In this document: positions 59,957 to 64,000 of the stretch, piece after piece | Layout: every line of letters starts with the position of its first letter | Numbering within the stretch: position 1 is the stretch's first letter | DNA from: an uncultured Sphingomonadaceae bacterium | GTDB taxonomy: Bacteria; Pseudomonadota; Alphaproteobacteria; Sphingomonadales; Sphingomonadaceae | Direction of reading: 5' to 3' | Assembly (NCBI GenBank): GCA_937996655.1 | Contig: CALKUK010000013.1 | Location: 434,001 to 498,000 of the forward strand | Length of the DNA: 64,000 bases | The notes under the pieces: model-generated | Told to the model about the DNA's origin: nothing | Database searches by the model: none | The model's input: the letters and a program-made list of their open reading frames with translations, nothing else | Made by a program: the position numbers and the translations under genes

Positions 59957-62293
59957 CTAAAGGAACAGCTCCGCCGCCGCATCCATAATCGCATCGGCAT
60001 CAAGCCGGTAGCGGTGATAGAGATCCGGCAGATCGCCTGTCTGTCCAAAACTGTCGATGCCCAGCGGGCTGACGCGCATGCCCTTCACGCCGCCGAGCCA
60101 CGACAGAGCGCCTGGTGATCCGTCGATGACCGTGACGAGACCTGCTGTCGGCGACAGGACCGAGAGCAGCTCTTCCACGTGGCTTTGCGGCCGCTTTCCG
60201 TCTGTCCAGCGCGAGGCATGACGCGCCGACCATTCCCGATGCAGGAGATCCGGCGATGTCACATTCAACAGTCCGATCCCGGGAACATCGTCAACCAATT
60301 GTTCCCAAGCCTGGAGAACTTCCGGCGCGATGGCTCCGGTAAAGACAATGGCCGCATCCGCATTAGGCCCCGGCTGTTTCAGCCAATAGCCGCCCTTCAG
60401 TGCATCGGCTTCCCAAGCATCATCTTCGCGCGCCATCTGCGGAATGACGCGGGTGCTGAGGCGGATATAGACCGAGCTGCCGTCCGGCTGCTGCATATAG
60501 TCAAATGCCCAGCGCATCACGAGCGCGACCTCATCTGCCCAAGCCGGCTCAAAATAAGCGAGGTTGGGCTGCCCCATCCCGATGAGGGGCGTGTTGATGG
60601 ATTGGTGTGCGCCGCCTTCTGGCCCAAGCGTCAGACCGGAGGGCGTGCCTACCAGCAGGAAGCGGGCATCGGAATAGCAGCCATAGTTCAACGCATCGAG
60701 GCCGCGCGCGATGAAGGGATCATAGACCGTTCCCACAGGGATCAGCCGGGTGCCGAAATGCGGTGCTGCCAGCCCCAAAGACGTCATGGCGAGGAAGAAA
60801 TTATTCTCTGCAATGCCAAGCTCAATGTGCTGCCCTGCGGCATGGCCATCCCATTTCTGGGCGGACGGAATTTTGGCCGCGCGAAACACGTCGACCATCT
60901 CAGCCCGGCGGAACAGCCCACGCTGGTTCACGAAGGCGCCAAGGTTGGTCGTCTGGGTCACGTCTGGCGCCGTGGTCACGATACGGTCCGCCAATGGTTC
61001 GTCTGACTTTGCCAGTTCAAGCAGGACATTGCCAAAGGCGGCTTGCGTAGATTGTGCGTCGGACGCTGGAAAGGCCAGACGGGCGGGCACGGGAATGGCA
61101 GGCGCTTCGGCTTCAGGCGCCTTGATCGCCAAGGCACTGCTCGCGACGAACTCTTTCAGGCGTGCAGCCTGATTGTCGCCAAGGCCGCCATAGGGTTCCC
61201 ATTCCTGCCCTTCCGGGATGGAAAGGCTCTGACGCAGTTGATCAATCTGGCCCGGGTTCATCATGCCGGAATGATTGTCCTTATGCCCCGCCAGCGGCAG
61301 GCCATGGCCCTTCACCGTATAGGCAATGAACAAGGTCGGCAGATCATCCTGCGCACTGTCGAACGCGTCGATCAGGCTTTCGACGCAATGCCCGCCCAGG
61401 TTGGTCATCAGTGCGGCAAGACCATCATCATCAAAACTGTCGAGCAGCGCGCGGACCTTTGCCGTCCCGCCGATATCAGTCATCAAACGCTGCCGCCATG
61501 CCGCCCCGCCCTGATAGGTCAGGGCTGCAAACTCCGCATTGGGGCAATTGTCGATCCAGTCCGCGATCGCCTGCCCGCCCGGCTGGGCAAAGACTTTGCG
61601 CTGCAACTTGCCGTGCTTCAGCGTGATGACGCGCCAGCCACAGGTTTCAAAAATGTCGTCGAAGCGGCGGAACATTCGGTCGGCCGTCGTGCTGTCCAGC
61701 GACTGGCGATTGTAATCAACCACCCACCAGCAGTTGCGAATGTCGTGCTTATACCCTTCGATGAGGCATTCGTAGATGTTGCCTTCATCCAGTTCCGCAT
61801 CGCCCATCAGCGCAATCATGCGCCCGGCGTCTTGCTCGGCCATCTGGCCATGGGCGATCAGATAGTCCTGCACCAGACTCGAAAAGGCGGTTATGGCGAC
61901 ACCAAGGCCAACAGACCCTGTCGAAAAATCCACGGGGATTTTGTCCTTGGTCCGCGATGGGTAGCTTTGCGCGCCGCCAAGCGCACGGAAGCGCTGCAAC
62001 TGGTCCAGCGACTGGTTGCCCAAAAGATAATGGATCGCCTGAAGGACGGGTCCGGCATGCGGCTTAACTGCAACCTTGTCCTGCGGGCGCAGCGCATGAA
62101 AATAGAGCGCGGACATAATCGCCGTCATCGACGCGCAGCTGGCCTGGTGCCCGCCGACCTTCAACCCATCACGCTTCTCACGAATGTGGTTGGCGTTGTG
62201 CACAGTCCATGATGACAACCAGCGCAGCCGGGTATCAAGGGCTTCCAACGCTGAAACAACGTCTGCGCGGCTGTCCGCATTCAAGGTGAGCAT
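59957..62293 (-). CDS. Thiamine-diphosphate enzyme of the transketolase/AceE superfamily
   Basis: This 778-residue protein has SSWTVHNANHIREKRDGLKVGGHQASCASM, STGSVGLG, the ThDP-binding GDAELDEG at 164-171 with Asn195, and a C-terminal half with HIELGIAENNFFLAMTSLGL and GPEGGAHQSINTPLIGMGQPN. The order (ThDP domain, pyrimidine domain, transketolase C-terminal domain) fits transketolase or homodimeric pyruvate dehydrogenase E1, and the GGHxAS and GPEGGAHQS segments lean to the latter. The reaction is not determined. The ATG at 62293 follows GGAGG; a longer frame to 62338 has no site. It is divergent from an Lrp-type gene. Confidence 0.75.
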   Translation of the reverse strand: MLTLNADSRADVVSALEALDTRLRWLSSWTVHNANHIREKRDGLKVGGHQASCASMTAIMSALYFHALRPQDKVAVKPHAGPVLQAIHYLLGNQSLDQLQRFRALGGAQSYPSRTKDKIPVDFSTGSVGLGVAITAFSSLVQDYLIAHGQMAEQDAGRMIALMGDAELDEGNIYECLIEGYKHDIRNCWWVVDYNRQSLDSTTADRMFRRFDDIFETCGWRVITLKHGKLQRKVFAQPGGQAIADWIDNCPNAEFAALTYQGGAAWRQRLMTDIGGTAKVRALLDSFDDDGLAALMTNLGGHCVESLIDAFDSAQDDLPTLFIAYTVKGHGLPLAGHKDNHSGMMNPGQIDQLRQSLSIPEGQEWEPYGGLGDNQAARLKEFVASSALAIKAPEAEAPAIPVPARLAFPASDAQSTQAAFGNVLLELAKSDEPLADRIVTTAPDVTQTTNLGAFVNQRGLFRRAEMVDVFRAAKIPSAQKWDGHAAGQHIELGIAENNFFLAMTSLGLAAPHFGTRLIPVGTVYDPFIARGLDALNYGCYSDARFLLVGTPSGLTLGPEGGAHQSINTPLIGMGQPNLAYFEPAWADEVALVMRWAFDYMQQPDGSSVYIRLSTRVIPQMAREDDAWEADALKGGYWLKQPGPNADAAIVFTGAIAPEVLQAWEQLVDDVPGIGLLNVTSPDLLHREWSARHASRWTDGKRPQSHVEELLSVLSPTAGLVTVIDGSPGALSWLGGVKGMRVSPLGIDSFGQTGDLPDLYHRYRLDADAIMDAAAELFL

Positions 62294-62380
62294 GGCCGGG
62301 CCTCCGCAAGATGATTTGGTGGAAGTAGCGCCGATCACTGGGAAATGTCCTTGCGATTTCCGCTATCGATCGACCCTATA

Positions 62381-62428
62381 TTGGCATATATCATCTAATA
62401 TTGAATGAATCGGAGCATAATATGCCAA
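62381..62428. promoter_or_regulatory. Inverted repeat TTGGCATAT-N30-ATATGCCAA over the Lrp start
   Basis: Perfect 9-bp arms at 62381-62389 and 62420-62428; the right arm covers the ATG of the Lrp/AsnC gene. The AT-rich spacer is typical of Lrp-family binding regions. It probably serves autoregulation and control of the divergent thiamine-diphosphate enzyme gene (inference). ATATATCA (62386) also occurs at 59921 in the betaine-operon promoter. Confidence 0.55.
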
Positions 62429-62898
62429 ATTTCTCTCCAGACCCGATTGATATCAAGATTCTGGAAGCGCTTCAGGCAAATGGACGGATCACCAATCAGG
62501 AACTGGCAGATCAGGTCGGCCTTTCCCCAAGCCCGTGCCTGCGGCGGGTCCGACATCTGGAAAGCGACGGTGTCATATCGCGCTACGTCGCGCTGGTAGA
62601 CCCCGAAGCACTGGGCTTGAACGTCACGGCCTTTGTCCGCGTTCGGCTGGACCAGCAGGATGACCGTCATCTCGAAGCATTTGAAGCGGCCATTGCGGGC
62701 TTTCCGGAAGTGATGGAATGTTATTTGATGACCGGGGAGTCTGATTATCAGCTGCGCGTTCTGGTCCGCTCGCTCACGCAGTTTGAGGACTTTTTGCGCA
62801 ACAGCCTCACCCGGGTCCCCGGGGTAGCCAATGTGACGACAAGTTTCGCCCTGCGTCCCGTCATTTACAAAACGGCGTTGCCAACGCTAGACACCTGA
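62422..62898 (+). CDS. Lrp/AsnC-family regulator
   Basis: This 158-residue regulator has the AsnC-type helix-turn-helix (DIKILEALQANGRITNQELADQVGLSPSPCLRRVRHLE) and a RAM domain (VMECYLMTGESDYQLRVLV). The SPSPCLRRVRxLE recognition helix is that of classical Lrp-type proteins such as BkdR/PutR. The ATG at 62422 follows CGGAG. It is divergent from the thiamine-diphosphate enzyme and followed after 22 bases by an amino-acid permease, so it probably senses an amino acid. Confidence 0.88.
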   Translation: MPNFSPDPIDIKILEALQANGRITNQELADQVGLSPSPCLRRVRHLESDGVISRYVALVDPEALGLNVTAFVRVRLDQQDDRHLEAFEAAIAGFPEVMECYLMTGESDYQLRVLVRSLTQFEDFLRNSLTRVPGVANVTTSFALRPVIYKTALPTLDT

Positions 62899-62920
62899 AA
62901 AGGGAAGCAGGGGATTGAAT

Positions 62921-64000
62921 ATGTCTGAGGCAAGTCTGGTTGGATCGGTGCCGCCCGCACCCAAAAACGAACTGAGCCGGACGCTCAAATCCCGCCATGT
63001 TTCCATGATCACCTTTGGCGGCATCATTGGCGCCGGGCTGTTTGTCGGATCATCGACCGCGATCAGCACGATCGGTCCTGCCGTTGTCCTCAGCTACGCT
63101 TTGGCCGGTTTCCTTGTCCTGCTTGTCATGCGGATGATCTCCGAAATGGCGATGGCCATGCCGGGCGTGCAGACCTTCCCGGATTTTGCCCGCGCAGGCG
63201 TTGGCAATTGGGCCGGCTTCATGGTCGGCTGGCTTTATTGGTATTTCTGGGTTGTCGTCATCGCGATTGAGGCGATTGCCGGTGCCAAAATCATCAACGG
63301 CTGGTTCCCCCAATTTGAAGTTTGGGAAATTGGCGTGGTGCTGATGGCCCTTTTGACAGGCGTCAATCTGTTATCGGCCAAATCCTATGGGGAATTTGAA
63401 TTCTGGTTTGCCTCGACAAAGGTCGTCGCCATCATCGTCTTCATTCTGGTCGCCGCCGCCTATGCGACAGGCCTCACCTCGTCTGCCGGTCCGGTCTTTG
63501 CCAATCTAACCGCGCATGGCGGCTTTGCACCTGCGGGCATTGCAGCGATCTTTGCTGGTGTCGCGACGACCATCTTTTCCCTGTGCGGCGCAGAAATCGC
63601 GACGCTTGCGGCGGCAGAGTCCGAAGCAGGGGCAAAAACCATCGCCCGCATGACCATCTCGGTTTCGGTCCGGATCCTCATCTTCTTCGTTCTGTCGATC
63701 TTCATGATCGTGTCGGTCGTCCCTTGGACGGACATCAAGGCGGGCGTCTCTCCCTTTGCGCAGGCCCTGCGGGTCATGGGCTATCCTTCGGCAGATCTGA
63801 TCATGAACGGCATCGTGCTGGTGGCCGTGCTGTCCTGCCTCAATTCCGGCATCTACATCACCTCGCGCGCCATGTTCGGCCTTGCCCAAAATGGGGATGC
63901 CCCACAGTCCTGCGTCCAGCTGAGCCGGTCAAAAGTCCCGGCCCGCGCCATCCTGATTGCGAGCCTGTTCAGCTATGGTGCGCTCGCGGCGTCTGTACTG
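62921..64000 (+). CDS. APC-family amino acid permease, 3'-truncated by the window edge
   Basis: The frame is open from ATG 62921 to the last base (360 residues, no stop). The N-terminus LKSRHVSMITFGGIIGAGLFVGSS is the helix 1 signature of the AAT/GABA-permease group of APC transporters. Eight or nine further membrane segments are visible, with ISEMAMAMPG and CGAEIATLAAAESE (helix 6 region). It probably imports an amino acid or gamma-aminobutyrate-like compound under the adjacent Lrp-type regulator. About 100 residues are missing at the C-terminus. Confidence 0.85.
   Translation, partial: MSEASLVGSVPPAPKNELSRTLKSRHVSMITFGGIIGAGLFVGSSTAISTIGPAVVLSYALAGFLVLLVMRMISEMAMAMPGVQTFPDFARAGVGNWAGFMVGWLYWYFWVVVIAIEAIAGAKIINGWFPQFEVWEIGVVLMALLTGVNLLSAKSYGEFEFWFASTKVVAIIVFILVAAAYATGLTSSAGPVFANLTAHGGFAPAGIAAIFAGVATTIFSLCGAEIATLAAAESEAGAKTIARMTISVSVRILIFFVLSIFMIVSVVPWTDIKAGVSPFAQALRVMGYPSADLIMNGIVLVAVLSCLNSGIYITSRAMFGLAQNGDAPQSCVQLSRSKVPARAILIASLFSYGALAASVL

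Noticed and set aside
1..64000. tRNA genes, attachment sites, insertion sequences, CRISPR arrays
   Set aside because: No tRNA-like cloverleaf, transposase, integrase or spaced direct repeats were seen in the intergenic regions.

Overview
The window looks like a chromosomal stretch of a sphingomonad-type alphaproteobacterium (inference). The grounds are high GC, dense operons with ATGA and TAATG stop/start overlaps, two TonB-dependent receptors, many short-chain dehydrogenases (SDRs), KshA-like Rieske oxygenases and N-acyl-D-amino-acid-deacylase-like amidohydrolases. I see no rRNA, tRNA, CRISPR, insertion sequence or phage gene, and no gene-free stretch longer than about 160 bases.

The left part (1-35.8 kb) reads as a catabolic island for a lipophilic, possibly sulfated, carboxylic or terpenoid/steroid-like substrate. 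It holds an EthD-domain fragment, an AtuA/DUF1446 protein, two Coq4-like proteins, seven SDRs, two acyl-CoA ligases, three amidohydrolase-superfamily enzymes, two KshA-like Rieske oxygenases and two TonB receptors. It also holds a secreted Cys-type arylsulfatase with its own lipoprotein formylglycine-generating enzyme, a metallo-beta-lactamase-fold alkylsulfatase, an MFS transporter, an HSL-type hydrolase, two SnoaL/NTF2-like proteins and an Old Yellow Enzyme. Regulators are one Cro/C1-type HTH protein and a tandem Lrp/AsnC pair.

The main signal is a long-spaced palindrome, GCGTAA-N16-TTACGC, always exactly 28 bp end to end. Seven copies, two of them with a degenerate arm, lie in the promoter regions of coq4-like/SDR, TonB receptor 1, arylsulfatase/alkylsulfatase, SDR-MFS, a Rieske oxygenase, TonB receptor 2 and SDR/Old Yellow Enzyme. 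They tie scattered genes into one likely regulon that stops where the second part begins.

The right part (35.9-64 kb) is methylated-amine (betaine-type) catabolism. A plus-strand operon (36953-46812) encodes a GbcA-like Rieske oxygenase, a PLP gamma-lyase-family enzyme, an HcnB/HcnC-like dehydrogenase pair and a full heterotetrameric sarcosine oxidase (soxB-soxD-soxA-soxG). A minus-strand operon (59808-49264) encodes a dimethylglycine-dehydrogenase-like flavoprotein, a second GbcA-like Rieske oxygenase, a cupin, a second soxBDAG set and a BCCT-type betaine transporter. Two LysR regulators, a secreted alpha/beta hydrolase, an AceE/transketolase-like thiamine diphosphate enzyme, an Lrp/AsnC regulator and a truncated amino-acid permease complete the region. 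The expected route is N-demethylation of a betaine, then dimethylglycine to sarcosine to glycine, releasing one-carbon units to folate.

None of the four Rieske oxygenases has a reductase or ferredoxin gene beside it. All functional statements rest on motifs and context read by eye; no database search was run.
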